From: LMUY01 sp965199165
GTDB taxonomy: Bacteria > Pseudomonadota > Alphaproteobacteria > Acetobacterales > Acetobacteraceae
NCBI GenBank assembly: GCA_965199165.1
Contig: OZ240681.1
Coordinates: 186,001-250,000, forward strand
Direction of reading: 5' to 3'
DNA length: 64,000 nucleotides
Shown: in pieces, positions 17,458 to 26,896 of the stretch
Layout: each line of letters opens with the position of its first letter
Position numbering within the stretch: position 1 is the first letter of the stretch
The notes under the pieces: generated by a model
What the model saw: the letters and a program-made list of their open reading frames with translations, nothing else
Databases searched by the model: none
Told to the model about the DNA's origin: nothing
Program-made: the position numbers and the translations under genes

Positions 17458-19158
17458 TAACGTCCGTCTTCGGTGTCCAGTACTCGATCGCCTCGTCGCC
17501 TAGCGAGATTACGCTCTCGCTCGCCGCGCGAGGTCTCACGCGCACCACTGCGCATGGGTGTTTAGCGGCCGGAAACAACAGCCGGCGGACGTCGCCGAAG
17601 TTGATGATGCGCTCGATGCGAATTTCTTCAACCACCGTTGTCTGAAGGTGCAGTACTGCGGCGTGGCCCCGATCACGAGGTTCAAGGGTAGGATCAAGGT
17701 TACGACGCCGTCGGGCTTCACGCTCCTCGTCACCCGGTAAGCGAACCCAGCGGCGATCTGTCTCCGGCCGATTGGGAAAGGCGGATCCTGCTCCAGGCAC
17801 CACGACTCCCAGCTGGGCTCTTCCTCGTCCTTGGACTCACGCCAGGGTGGATTGCAGAGGAAAATGTCGAATCGCAATTTGCCCGCGTACGGGTTCTTCG
17901 GAGCGAAGAAGTCGCCAAAAACATCCCCTTTCTGAATGTTGCGCCCTGGCGCAATGAGCTTCGGCAGCTTAAGACTCTCGTATGTTTGCAGAAGCGAGAT
18001 GTCGGTGGGGTCGAGCCCCTCAAGCAGAGACAAATACAGGCTGAAGGCCGTGATCCAGCACGCAGTCTCGTCATATCGTTGCCGAATAGCGCTCGCTGCA
18101 TGAATCCGACCCGCTCGGAGAAGCGCAGGCGCTCGCCGCGCTTGACCTCCGCGTGGCGGAGCATTTTGCGGAAGGCGGTGGTCAGAAGGATCCCGGATCC
18201 GCACGCTCCGTCGTACACTGTGCATTCCGATGGGTCGGCGAAGCCTTCGAAAGCTTGTTCCGTCACAAGATTTGCGAGGTGGCGGGGCGTGTAGTAGGCG
18301 CCGAGCTTGCCCTGTCGGTCCTTCAGCAGCGTCTCGTAGATGCCGGAGATCAGCTCGACGGGAATGTGGCTGAAATCGTAACGCCAAAACGAGCCCTGAC
18401 CTGACTCGAAGTCTACGGCCTTTAGAAAATCCAAAATAGGTTTGAAGCTTTGACGGGTAAGTGTAGACCACGCGGGTGCGCCGCCGTCCTGCGAGCTCAA
18501 AAAATCGCCGTTAAAGTCTGCTCCAAGCTGTTTCAGCAAGCGGTCGACGCCGTGCCCATCCTTGCGCGAGACGTAAGCTTCCAGAACATCCAGCTTATGA
18601 GCTTTACGGTAGGCGTTCCCGACTATCCCGCGTTGCGCAAGGTAACAGAAAAAGATGACCTGAGCCATCATGGCCTCGGCTTGGCTGCCGCTCAAGCCGT
18701 TCTTCGTGAGCTCTTTAACGACCTGTCGAAGGTTAGCCAGCAATCGCTGGTCGATACGCTCTTCGGGTGAAAACCAGTCTGATAGGCGGTCTTTGATGAA
18801 GCCCGATTGAACCTCGCAGGCCGACCAATGACCGCGGCGATCGACGTCGCTACGATCCAAAACGTCGGGCTCGGCGTCCCGGTCGTTCACCGCGTAAGCG
18901 GTTAAACCCTTCGGATCGAGGACTAGCACTACGGACGCCAAGTTCTGGTTCCAGACCTTTTGCCGAATCTGCTCGATCCGATACTCACGGGCTTGGGTGA
19001 GTGCAGTCGCATCGATGAAAAAGACGGTTGGCTGTTCATCCACGCAGAAGACCGCGGAAGCGCCAATTCCGCGCTCCGGTGCGTGCATCTCCTCGATCTC
19101 TGAGGCGTAGGGACGGGTGCCGGCCTTATCCCCGGACCTGAAGCTATTGTTCGGGAAG

Positions 19159-19686
19159 TCAGTGTAGGCGAGATCGGACAGCCAGCCATCGAGCGCCGTC
19201 ATCGGTGTCTCGGGCGCATACGGGAGGTGGAAGCCATTGGACCGCCACCGCCGGGAACAAAGGAAGCTGAGGGATCGGGTTCGTAAAGCCAAAGCCTGTC
19301 GACAAGGCGTCTAGGTGCGGATCGAGTTCGACGGTTAGGGCATCGCCCGTCACTCTCGTCGCTCCAAGCGGAACAAGTTCGAGGGCGCCGCTGCCGCGAA
19401 TTACCAACGCCGAGCCGCGAAGGGCCGGGAACGACACCTTGGCGAGATGCTGCGCCAGCGCAGCGAACAACCCGCGCTGAGCATGCAACTCGATGTGGAA
19501 AGTCTCCTTGAGCACGACCGCCAATCTCAACAACAACACCGTTTGCCACGAGTACTTCGCCCGTGAGCCCGGCCCATGAGGCTCGGCGTCCGGTCTGATG
19601 AGACCTCGCCTAGTCGTCCATTCGCGTAGCTGGTCAGCCGAGAGGCCAGTCAGCTCTAGCACGTCAGCGGACTTGATAAGCCTCAT
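19159..19686 (-). CDS. MerR-like helix-turn-helix protein linked to the methyltransferase
   Basis: The 175-residue protein starts at ATG 19686 (MRLIKSADVLELTGLSADQL) with a MerR-type helix-turn-helix (LREWTTRRGLIRPDA). A second part (WQTVLLLRLAVVLKETFHIE, later ALVIRGSGALELVPL) has no recognisable effector-binding cysteines. Its end overlaps the methyltransferase start by 44 bp, so the two genes were one operon. A MerR-like regulator paired with an Eco57I-type methylase suggests control of a restriction or phage-defence cassette. That role is inference. The gene itself is intact although its partner is destroyed. Confidence 0.7.
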   Translation of the reverse strand: MRLIKSADVLELTGLSADQLREWTTRRGLIRPDAEPHGPGSRAKYSWQTVLLLRLAVVLKETFHIELHAQRGLFAALAQHLAKVSFPALRGSALVIRGSGALELVPLGATRVTGDALTVELDPHLDALSTGFGFTNPIPQLPLFPAVAVQWLPPPVCARDTDDGARWLAVRSRLH

Positions 19687-20147
19687 CTTTGCTTCGCCAT
19701 TGCCCCAGGTCGGCCGCCAAGTGGGTATCACCCACTTGTGGACGTCGAGACCAGGTTTTTCTCCCCGGTCACGCCGCTGTGTAGAAAGGTGAGTGGAAGC
19801 ATCGGTGAAGGCGGAACCGCTTGTTTGCCGGCCACGTGTCGGCACGCACGTGCTCATTGGGGCTAGCGCCGTGGAACAACGCATTTGCGGGAAAAACTGG
19901 CCTTCCATCATGGCCGCATTCTGGTTACCGCCCTGAGAACTGAATCAGGGCTGCTGCGCCGTCTCAACGACCTTTTTCAACGGAGCCCAACTGAGCCCGT
20001 CTAATACGTGCTTCGCGGAACGTCCGCTTCCGAAACGTCAGGAGCGCTTCCTGAACGTCCGGGATTGGCGAATTCTGTTGAAAAAGGCTGTTGTAGTTGA
20101 GCGGCCACACTGATTCAGTAGTCGTTGCAAGTAGCAGGGTCACGGCC
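19687..20147. other. Intergenic stretch with inverted TTTTTCAAC/GTTGAAAAA motifs
   Basis: No gene was recognised. CCTTTTTCAACGG near 19969 and TGTTGAAAAAGGC near 20079 form an inverted pair about 100 bp apart, resembling outer ends of an insertion element. They could be the left boundary of the IS1182 copy or a solo end. Promoters for the divergent MerR-like operon and the transposase probably lie here but were not resolved. Confidence 0.4.
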
Positions 20148-21524
20148 ATGATGGGCGAGCGAGCAATCCGACAAGAGGCGCTGTTCTACGGTTTCCACCT
20201 CGACGACCACGTGCCTGCCGACCATTTGCTGCGCTCCATCGACCGCTTCGTCGAGTTGAGCGACATCCGGCGCCAGCTCGCACCTTACTACAGCGCCATC
20301 GGTCGGGCCTCGATCGACCCCGAACTGATGATCCGCATGTTGCTGATCGGCACTGCTGCGGCATCCGCTCCGAGCGGCGGCTGTGCGACGAGGTCCATCT
20401 GAACCTTGCCTACCGCTGGTTCTGCCGCCTCGACCTGACCGACCTGGTGCCGGACCACTCAACCTTCAGTAAGAATCGGCATGGGCGCTTCCGTGACAGT
20501 GACCTGCTGCGACGGCTGTTCGAGGCAACGGTGCAGCGTGGCATCGCGGAAGGCATCGTTGCCGGCCAGGGCTTTGCGGTCGACGCCAGCATGATCAGGG
20601 CTGATGCCAATCGTGCAAACTCAGTGCCGGGAGACCAGGGTCTGTTGCCCGAGGCAGCCGGCCGCGCCGTGGACGAGTATCTGGGCGTCGTCGATGATGC
20701 AGCCTTCGGCGCGGCGACGCCGGTCACCCCGAAGTTCATCTCGAACTCCGACCCCGCTGCGCGTTGGACCGGTGCTGGCGGTGGCTTGGCCTTCTTTGCC
20801 TATTGCACCAACTACCTGATCGATCTCGAACACGCCGCGATTGTAGATGTCGAGGCAACGACTGCGGTGCGGCAGGCCGAAGTGACCGCGCAACGGGTTA
20901 TGCTTGACCGCACTCGGGACCGCTTCGGACTCTGGCCGGAACGGGCTTGTCGCCGACGCAGGCTACGGTGACGCGAACAACCTGGCCTGGCTGGTGCATG
21001 AGCGCGGCGTCGAGCCGCACATTCCGGTGTTCGACAAGGCCAACCGGAGCGACGGCACCTTTTCCCGATCCGACTTCGTTTATGACCATACTGGGGACTG
21101 CTACATCTGCCCTGCCGGAAAACAGCTGTCTCAGTTCAGGCGACAATACGCCACGCCCCGATCTGGCATCCAGAGCGATGGCTTCATGCGCTACCGGGCA
21201 GCCAAGCGCGACTGCGACGTTTGCACCCCCAAACCGCAGTGCTGTCCCGCCCAGCCAGCCCGCAAGATCCCTCGCTCGATCCACGAGGGAGCCCGCGATA
21301 TGGCGCGGGAGCTGTCACACACCGACGCCTACGTCATCTCGACCCGCGAGCGGAAGAAGGTGGAGATGTTGTTCGCCCACCTCAAGCGCATCCTGAAGCT
21401 CGCTCGCCTTCGTCTCAGAGGACCCAACGGGGCCAAGGACGAGTTCCTCCTCGCAGCAAGCGCCCAGAATCTCCGCAAGCTTGCCAAGCTGATCCCGATG
21501 CCAGCGCCGTTGGTGCCCAGCTGA
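20148..21524 (+). pseudogene. IS1182-family transposase with two frameshifts
   Basis: Three consecutive frames make one transposase of about 455 residues. The first (ATG 20148, MMGERAIRQEALFYGFHLDD) ends at MLLIG near 20350, where one missing base shifts to IRSERRLCDEVHLNLAYRWF. The DDE domain carries FAVDASMIRADANRANSVPG. A GGG at 20943-20945 (four expected) shifts to LVADAGYGDANNLAWLV. The end contains RERKKVEMLFAHLKRILKLA, the usual terminal catalytic Glu region. All domains are present but the two shifts should abolish activity. It lies between the methyltransferase operon and the truncated helicase. Confidence 0.85.
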
Positions 21525-21554
21525 GTGAAGGAGGGGCAGAAGCGCTTATAAAAT

Positions 21555-22406
21555 GCGCCAAGCTTCTGCCTGACGGCCGACCCCAGCGTGCTGGTGACCG
21601 TGGCGATGGCCTACGAGGGGCTGGATGCGCCCGAGGTCGCCGTGGTGGCAGCACTGACGCATATCCGCGCCCGCGCCTGGCTGGAGCAGATGATCGCACA
21701 CGCCACCCGCGTCGATCCGCATGCCTACCCGTATGCGTCCCAGAGGGGCGCTGGTGTTTCACCCGGACGACCCGCTCTTTGCCCGCTTCCGCCACAGCGT
21801 CGAGACCGAGCAGGGCACTTTAGCCAAGCGCAAGCAAACGCGGGCGCAATCCAAACTGCCCGACTGGCTGCTGGATCAACTCGCCGGGCATGAGCGAGAA
21901 GACGGCATTGTTCCCCTGGAGAGCATGCGCTCGGCCTGCGCTATGGCCTGCTGCGACCTGGCCCTGACTACGTACTGCACCGCCCCGAGCAAGATGCAGC
22001 GCAGACGGAGATGCTCGACGCGCCGTCTGTGCTGGAACGGAGGCTACGCCAGCGCATCGGCGAGATGGTGGCCCAGCAGGCGGTCGAGGACGAGGGTGCC
22101 GCGCAAGCTCCGCGCGGCGAGGGTCTGTATCACCGCTACAACGCCATCCTGAAGCGCTGCACCGGCGATAAGCCGCGGGCGCAAATGAGCCTATCCAAAC
22201 TGGAGGCGGCGGTGAGCTGGCTGGAACGCAACCGGTTGTCGGACGCAGCCGTGCTGAAGGACGACCCGCGCTACGGCTGGACGCTGCGCCAGCGCCGGGA
22301 CTGGACGCCCCCGGTCAGCCGCTCCGATGGCAAGCCGCGGGGTGCACTGCGGCCGCCAGTGCGGCCGCTGCGTGATCGGCAGCAGCAGGATGACCCGGTC
22401 GGCTAA
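21555..22406 (+). pseudogene. C-terminal fragment of a superfamily 2 (DEAD/DEAH) helicase
   Basis: The fragment opens directly after the IS1182 copy with VLVTVAMAYEGLDAPEVAVV and ARAWLEQMIAHATRVDP, the helicase motif V/VI region of a plasmid/phage type SF2 helicase. A G run at 21745-21748 (four for three) shifts the frame to LVFHPDDPLFARFRHSVETE. Another shift near 21925 leads to the last frame (MLDAPSVLERRLRQRIGEMV, later HRYNAILKRCTGDKPRAQMS), which ends at 22406. Walker A and DEAD motifs are absent. The 5' two thirds were probably lost when the IS1182 copy inserted. Confidence 0.7.
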
Positions 22407-22536
22407 GCGACGTCATCAGGCGCCGGACCTGCATCGAACGCCTCGGCTGCGGTGTCGAGCATCTCGGCGTCTCGAGAGCAGTTCGTCCGCGTCCGGCCCA
22501 ACTTCGTGCAGGTGAAAGCGTGCTGGTGGCGCGAGT

Positions 22537-22971
22537 CTAGAACCAGTCCAAGAGCGAGGGCAGAAGCTGCTCCAGGTCCCAGGCCGAGGGGTCACTGACG
22601 GCAAGGAAGGCCATGTGCAATGCGAGCAGCGTGACGTTGCCTAACAGGAGAGCAGCGCCCCCGGCGATCGTCGTTACCAGCGCGATCTCCACCATGTGAC
22701 CGCGGCGATGGCCACGCCGCCACCGATGGAGCAGGGCGATAAGGACGACGAAGAACAGGGCCGCGTTCGCAATGCCGACGACGGCCATCACGTGTGTCCA
22801 GCCGAGCAGCGAGAGGTAGCCGAGCGTCTGACCGATGATCAGGAAACCAAGTACGCTGACGCAGGCAACGTCGAAAGCGACGAGCAGCGCGGCGAGTATA
22901 GCGACCAGCGCGCGCGCCGTGCGCCCCCGCCCTGGTGCGAGATTTTGATGTTGTCTCTGCCATGTGGACAT
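22537..22971 (-). CDS. Hypothetical membrane protein with three predicted helices
   Basis: From ATG 22971 (MSTWQRQHQNLAPGRGRTAR) the 144-residue product has three hydrophobic segments: ALVAILAALLVAFDVACVSV, VMAVVGIANAALFFVVLIAL and IALVTTIAGGAALLLGNVTL. The Arg-rich loop HRWRRGHRRGH lies between the second and third and suggests a cytoplasmic side. An upstream ATG at 23034 would add 21 residues. The family is not recognised. It is isolated between the helicase remnant and palindromic repeat copy B. Confidence 0.55.
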   Translation of the reverse strand: MSTWQRQHQNLAPGRGRTARALVAILAALLVAFDVACVSVLGFLIIGQTLGYLSLLGWTHVMAVVGIANAALFFVVLIALLHRWRRGHRRGHMVEIALVTTIAGGAALLLGNVTLLALHMAFLAVSDPSAWDLEQLLPSLLDWF

Positions 22972-23166
22972 TGTGTGCTCCCTGAGCGAGGAAGGGCCTT
23001 TGCGCCCTGCCAGGCGTGGCTCTGAGTTCTGCACTACCTGAACGTAAACCCCTATCTACTTCGCCCAGCGTGAGCACCATCGCGCTCAGCCCGCCGAACA
23101 GGAGAACCGCGGGATCCATAGCCTTACGGCTGTGGTGTGCGCGACCATCATTGGACTCTCGCCACG

Positions 23167-23285
23167 AACCCTACCCAGCACCGCTGCGGTGACCATCGCA
23201 GTGGATAGGTCGCCCGCCTACGCCAGACTCTCGGCGGTCGCTACGGCGGGCGACTTACCCCACCGCTCCTACACCACGCCCTGGG
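23167..23285. repeat. Palindromic repeat, copy B (no transposase attached)
   Basis: This is the same unit as copies A and C, in the orientation of C: it starts AACCCTACCCAGCACCG, holds the stem GTCGCCCGCC ... GGCGGGCGAC and ends ACCGCTCCTACACCACG. Unlike the other copies it has no IS256 gene beside it. It lies 10 bp beyond the monooxygenase stop codon at 23297 and could act as a transcription terminator for that leftward operon. Confidence 0.72.
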
Positions 23286-23296
23286 AGTACGTCGTG

Positions 23297-24670
23297 CTAA
23301 GCGGCCTGAGCCCTTGCACGCCAAGCGCCGATCTCAGGCTTCTTCAGATGCAGGTTCTCCCGAAGGGTGGCTCCGGCATAGTCCTTCTGGAACAGCCCGC
23401 GCCGCTGCAGTTCGGGTACCACGAGCCGTACGAAATCCTCGTAGGACCCGGGTATGTGCGTCGCGGCGATGACGAAACCGTCGCAAGCGCCACCGAACCA
23501 CTCCTCCATCTCGTCGGCGATCTTCTTGGGGGTGCCGACGAAGATAGGGAATTCCTTGATCGTACCGCGTCCCGAGAAGTGCACGAAGTCCCGCACGGAG
23601 GGGTTTTTCTTGCCGCTAAGCGTGATCACCCGGTCGCAGAAGCCACGCCAGCCGGTGATGGCGGCGAGTTCCTCGTCACTGAACGGCTCGTCCAGCGGCT
23701 TCTTGCTGAAGTCGACGTTCAACACCTCGCATAGCAGGTTCAACCCATCCACCGGCTTGGCGAGACTGTCGATATACGCCTGTTTCTCCGCCGCCATGTC
23801 TTCGGACTCAGCGACGATGGCATACACGGCGGGAGCGATGTTGACACTCGCCGGGTCACGCCCGGCGGCAGCAAGCGCCTCCTTCATCTCGCTGTATTGC
23901 TTTCGGCCGATCGCAAGGTTGGGAAACACCGCGAAGATCAGCTCCGCCCAGCGTGACGCAAACAGCCGTCCGCGTCCGCTCTGCCCTGCCTGGATCAGCA
24001 CCGGGTGGCCCTGTGCCGAGCGGGGCACCGGGAACGGGCCACGGGACTGGAAATAGGTCCCGTGGTGGTCGAGCCGGTGCACCTTGGACGCATCGGCGAA
24101 GCGGCCGGACTGCTTGTCCACGATCAGGGCGTCATCCGCCCAAGTGTCCCAGTGGCCCATCACCACTTCGAGGAACTCGTCCGCACGGTCATACCGGGCG
24201 TCGTGCTCCAGATGGGCGGAGGCGCCGAAATTGGCCGCTTCGGAGTCATTCAACGAAGTGACGATGTTCCAGGCGGTGCGGCCACCCAGCATCAGGTCCA
24301 TCGTGGCAAACAGGCGCGCCACGTGGAACGGCTCGTAATAGGTCGTTGAATACGTCGCACCTAGGCCAATCCGGGATGTTGCCATACCCATCGCGGTGAC
24401 GATCGGCGTCAGGTCCATTTTCACCGCACGGACCCCGTTCTCCACGGTGGAAGCGTGGTCGTCGCCGTAGATGTCGGGAATGGCCAGGCGGTCATCGAAA
24501 AACGCCATCTGGAACTTGCCATCCTCAAGGATGCGGCCAACGCGCTGATAGTAGTCGGGCGTGAGGAAATCGCTCATGCTGGACTCGTGCCGCCACGAGC
24601 CGGGATAGTTCGAGCAGTTCTGCGCCTGCAGAAAGGCGACAAGGGTCATCTGCCGGGAAGAGGCTGTCAT
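23297..24670 (-). CDS. NtaA/SnaA/DszA-family FMNH2-dependent monooxygenase
   Basis: The 457-residue luciferase-like protein opens MTASSRQMTLVAFLQAQNCS. It carries family blocks such as FFDDRLAIPDIYGDD (residues 55-69), TSRIGLGATYSTTYYEPFHV (about 97-116), GGRTAWNIVTSLNDSEAANF (about 128-147) and ARYDRADEFLEVVMGHWDTW. Relatives use FMNH2 from a separate reductase to oxidise aminopolycarboxylates, organosulfur compounds or similar xenobiotics. No reductase gene is adjacent. It is the last gene of a leftward operon behind the CoA-transferase (18-bp gap) and is probably controlled by the LysR at 26897. Substrate not predictable. Confidence 0.9.
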   Translation of the reverse strand: MTASSRQMTLVAFLQAQNCSNYPGSWRHESSMSDFLTPDYYQRVGRILEDGKFQMAFFDDRLAIPDIYGDDHASTVENGVRAVKMDLTPIVTAMGMATSRIGLGATYSTTYYEPFHVARLFATMDLMLGGRTAWNIVTSLNDSEAANFGASAHLEHDARYDRADEFLEVVMGHWDTWADDALIVDKQSGRFADASKVHRLDHHGTYFQSRGPFPVPRSAQGHPVLIQAGQSGRGRLFASRWAELIFAVFPNLAIGRKQYSEMKEALAAAGRDPASVNIAPAVYAIVAESEDMAAEKQAYIDSLAKPVDGLNLLCEVLNVDFSKKPLDEPFSDEELAAITGWRGFCDRVITLSGKKNPSVRDFVHFSGRGTIKEFPIFVGTPKKIADEMEEWFGGACDGFVIAATHIPGSYEDFVRLVVPELQRRGLFQKDYAGATLRENLHLKKPEIGAWRARAQAA

Positions 24671-24688
24671 GGTCTTCTCCTAACTTGG

Positions 24689-25912
24689 TCAGATCGCGCC
24701 GCTGCTGCGAAGTCCGGCGATCGCAGCCGCATCCAGGCCGAGCATGGAGCGCAGCACCTCGTCGGTATCAGCCCCCATGGCGCGGCCGGTGTGGCGTAGT
24801 TGGGGCGGGGTGGCGGACATCATGGGTACGCCGGCGGGCAAGGTGACGGAGCCGATGCGCGGGTCGTCTACCACCACCATGTTGCCGCGCGCCTTGAACT
24901 GCGGCTCCTCGAAAATGTCGGCAATGCTGTTGATCGGGCCGCAGGGTACGCCGAACGTATCGCACTCTGCCATCAGGGCCGTGTAGTCCAACCCGCCGAC
25001 CCATTCCGCCACCAACGCGTTTACAGCGTCGCGTGCGGCGACCCGGCGTTTCGTGGTGCCGTACGGGCCGTCATTGGCCAGCTCGGGGCGGCCGATCGCG
25101 GTGGCGAAGCGCTCGAACATCTTGTCGCTGCTGCAGGCCAGCGCCACCCAGCGGTCGTCACGCGTGCACCAGTGGCCATGCGGCACCACCGCGGGGACGT
25201 CAGCACCCATGCGCTCGCGCACGGTGCCGTGCTTGGCGTAGACGGGGGCGATCTCGTCCAGCATGCGGAAGATCGACTCGTACAGGCCGATATCCACCAC
25301 CTGACCTTCCCCGGTCTGCGCAACCTGGCGTAGGGCCATCATAACCCCTACGCAGCCCCACACGCCGGACATGTAGTCGGCCAACGACGTGCTGCCGGGC
25401 ACCACGGGCGGCCGCCCCGGCTCGCCGGCGAGGTAGGACAGGCCACTGAAGCCATGGGCGATGCGGGCAAAGCCGGGCTTGCCGCGCAGGGGCCCGGTTT
25501 GGCCATAGGCACTGATCCGCAGCATCACCAGGCGCGGGTTGATCGCCCGCAGCGCGTCCCAACCGAAACCCCATTTCTCCATTGTGCCGGGACGGAAATT
25601 CTCCACCAGCACGTCGGCCTCGGCGATCATGCGGCGGAAGATTGCAGCCCCGCCGGGCGCGCGCAGGTCCAGCGTCATGCAGCGCTTGTTCCGCGCCTCG
25701 CTGAGCCAGGCGAAGGTGTCGCCACAGTCCGTCGGCGTGCCGAAGCCACGCAGCGGATCGCCCGCTTTCGGATGCTCGACCTTGATCACGTCGGCGCCGA
25801 AATCGCCCATGATGGTGGCGCAGAACGGCCCGGCCAGGAAGGTCGCGATATCCAGCACTCGTACGCCGCTGAGCGGTTGCGTCGAGCCGGGTTGGGGCAG
25901 GGTGTCAGGCAT
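24689..25912 (-). CDS. Class III (CaiB/BaiF) acyl-CoA transferase
   Basis: The 407-residue cytosolic enzyme has the family N-terminus (LSGVRVLDIATFLAGPFCAT, then GDFGADVIKVEHP at residues 37-49). It also has ENFRPGTMEKWGFG near residue 105 and the catalytic-aspartate block GQVVDIGLYESIF near residue 210. Class III transferases exchange CoA between carboxylic acids through an enzyme-bound anhydride on that Asp. The stop overlaps nothing downstream, but its start overlaps the end of the lyase gene by 8 bp, so the two are coupled. A CoA-transferase next to a CitE-like lyase suggests activation then C-C cleavage of a hydroxy-acyl-CoA. Confidence 0.93.
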   Translation of the reverse strand: MPDTLPQPGSTQPLSGVRVLDIATFLAGPFCATIMGDFGADVIKVEHPKAGDPLRGFGTPTDCGDTFAWLSEARNKRCMTLDLRAPGGAAIFRRMIAEADVLVENFRPGTMEKWGFGWDALRAINPRLVMLRISAYGQTGPLRGKPGFARIAHGFSGLSYLAGEPGRPPVVPGSTSLADYMSGVWGCVGVMMALRQVAQTGEGQVVDIGLYESIFRMLDEIAPVYAKHGTVRERMGADVPAVVPHGHWCTRDDRWVALACSSDKMFERFATAIGRPELANDGPYGTTKRRVAARDAVNALVAEWVGGLDYTALMAECDTFGVPCGPINSIADIFEEPQFKARGNMVVVDDPRIGSVTLPAGVPMMSATPPQLRHTGRAMGADTDEVLRSMLGLDAAAIAGLRSSGAI

Positions 25913-26876
25913 GAGGGCTGGGTCCTTCGACGCGTTCGATCAGAGCAGCGCGGGTGAGTATTTCACTGGCGCGGCGGGCATGGGCGAGGTCGACCAACAC
26001 GCCTTCGACGCCGACAGCTCCCTGTCCGGAGGCCGCAGCCGCATCAAGCGCCGCGACGATGCTGCGCGCCCATGCGACCTGCTCCGGCGGCGGCGAGAAG
26101 ACAGCATTGGCTGGTTCCACCTGGCTGGGGTGGATGGCCCATTTGCCCTCGAATCCCATGCTGCGGGCGCGGGCGGCGCTGGCCTGGAAGCCGGCGGGAT
26201 CCTTGTAGTCGGTATACGGTCCGTCGATCGGCCGCAGCCCGTTCGCGCGGCAGGCGTTCACGATCCGCGCCAGGGCGTAATGCCACTGGTCGTTCCAATG
26301 CAGCTGGCGTTGCCCGGCGGCGTCCGGATCGGTCAGCACGGCGTAGTCCGGGTTGGGGCGGCCGAACACCGTGTCCGGCGTGCGCAGATCGGCGCTGTAG
26401 TCACCAACGCCGAACACCATGGCTTCCAGCCGGGGGGAGCTGGCCGCGATCTCGTCCGCGCGGGCGATGCCGCGAGCCGACTCCAACAGCACTTCGATGC
26501 CGATCGGCCGCTCCCGCCCTGTCTCACGCTCGGCGCTGGCCAACAGCTCGGCCACGAACTGCACGTCGAACGCGCTCTCCGCCTTGGGCAGCAGGATGAC
26601 GTCCAGACGCGGGCACGCCCGTGCGATGTCCACGATGTCGCGTAGCGCCCACAACGTGCCGAGCGCGTTCACCCGCACCGCCATGGTGCGCCGGCCCCAA
26701 TCGAGCATGTTCAGCGCCTCGATCACCATGCTCCGCGCCGTCGCCTTCGCGGACGCTGCGACGGCGTCCTCGAGATCGAGGAAGATCACATCCGCCGGGC
26801 TGCTGGTCGCCTTGGTAAGGAAGCGCTGCTGGATGCCGGGCACCGCGAGCTCCGAGCGGTGGGCGCGGGCGGTCAT
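25905..26876 (-). CDS. HpcH/HpaI aldolase / CitE-like acyl-CoA lyase
   Basis: The 323-residue TIM-barrel enzyme has the CitE/malyl-CoA lyase blocks VIFLDLEDAVAASAKATA (residues 30-47; metal/CoA region), VRVNALGT, DVILLPKAESAFDV, IGIEVLLESARGI and GFEGKWAIHPSQVEPAN. Family members cleave or form malyl-CoA, citramalyl-CoA or methylmalyl-CoA using Mg(II). The Glu of IEVLLES and Asp of DLEDAV are the expected metal ligands. It heads the leftward operon lyase - CoA-transferase - monooxygenase and is divergent from the LysR gene 20 bp away. Confidence 0.92.
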   Translation of the reverse strand: MTARAHRSELAVPGIQQRFLTKATSSPADVIFLDLEDAVAASAKATARSMVIEALNMLDWGRRTMAVRVNALGTLWALRDIVDIARACPRLDVILLPKAESAFDVQFVAELLASAERETGRERPIGIEVLLESARGIARADEIAASSPRLEAMVFGVGDYSADLRTPDTVFGRPNPDYAVLTDPDAAGQRQLHWNDQWHYALARIVNACRANGLRPIDGPYTDYKDPAGFQASAARARSMGFEGKWAIHPSQVEPANAVFSPPPEQVAWARSIVAALDAAAASGQGAVGVEGVLVDLAHARRASEILTRAALIERVEGPSPHA

Positions 26877-26896
26877 CGCGCACCCGGCTTGCGGCG

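Larger units (their letters stand above)
15262..19202 (-). pseudogene. Eco57I-class N6-adenine DNA methyltransferase (restriction/defence type), interrupted by IS5
   Basis: Removing the IS5 insertion and small lesions gives one protein of about 1025 residues from ATG 19202 (MTALDGWLSDLAYTDFPNNS). It has the pre-motif YYTPRHLANLVTEQAF, SAM-binding motif I (VYDGACGSGILL) and catalytic motif IV NPPW (DIFLCNPPWRES). A C-terminal recognition-type region ends FIKPLRRRFWLP ... AWGKAFS at 15262. Lesions are frameshifts near 18070, 17620, 15890 (A5 for A4) and 15385, a TAG at 16251-16253, and IS5 at 16600-17457. The architecture fits a single-chain type IIG-like or BREX/PglX-like enzyme. No separate nuclease motif was seen. 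Its likely partner is the MerR-like gene upstream. Confidence 0.82.
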
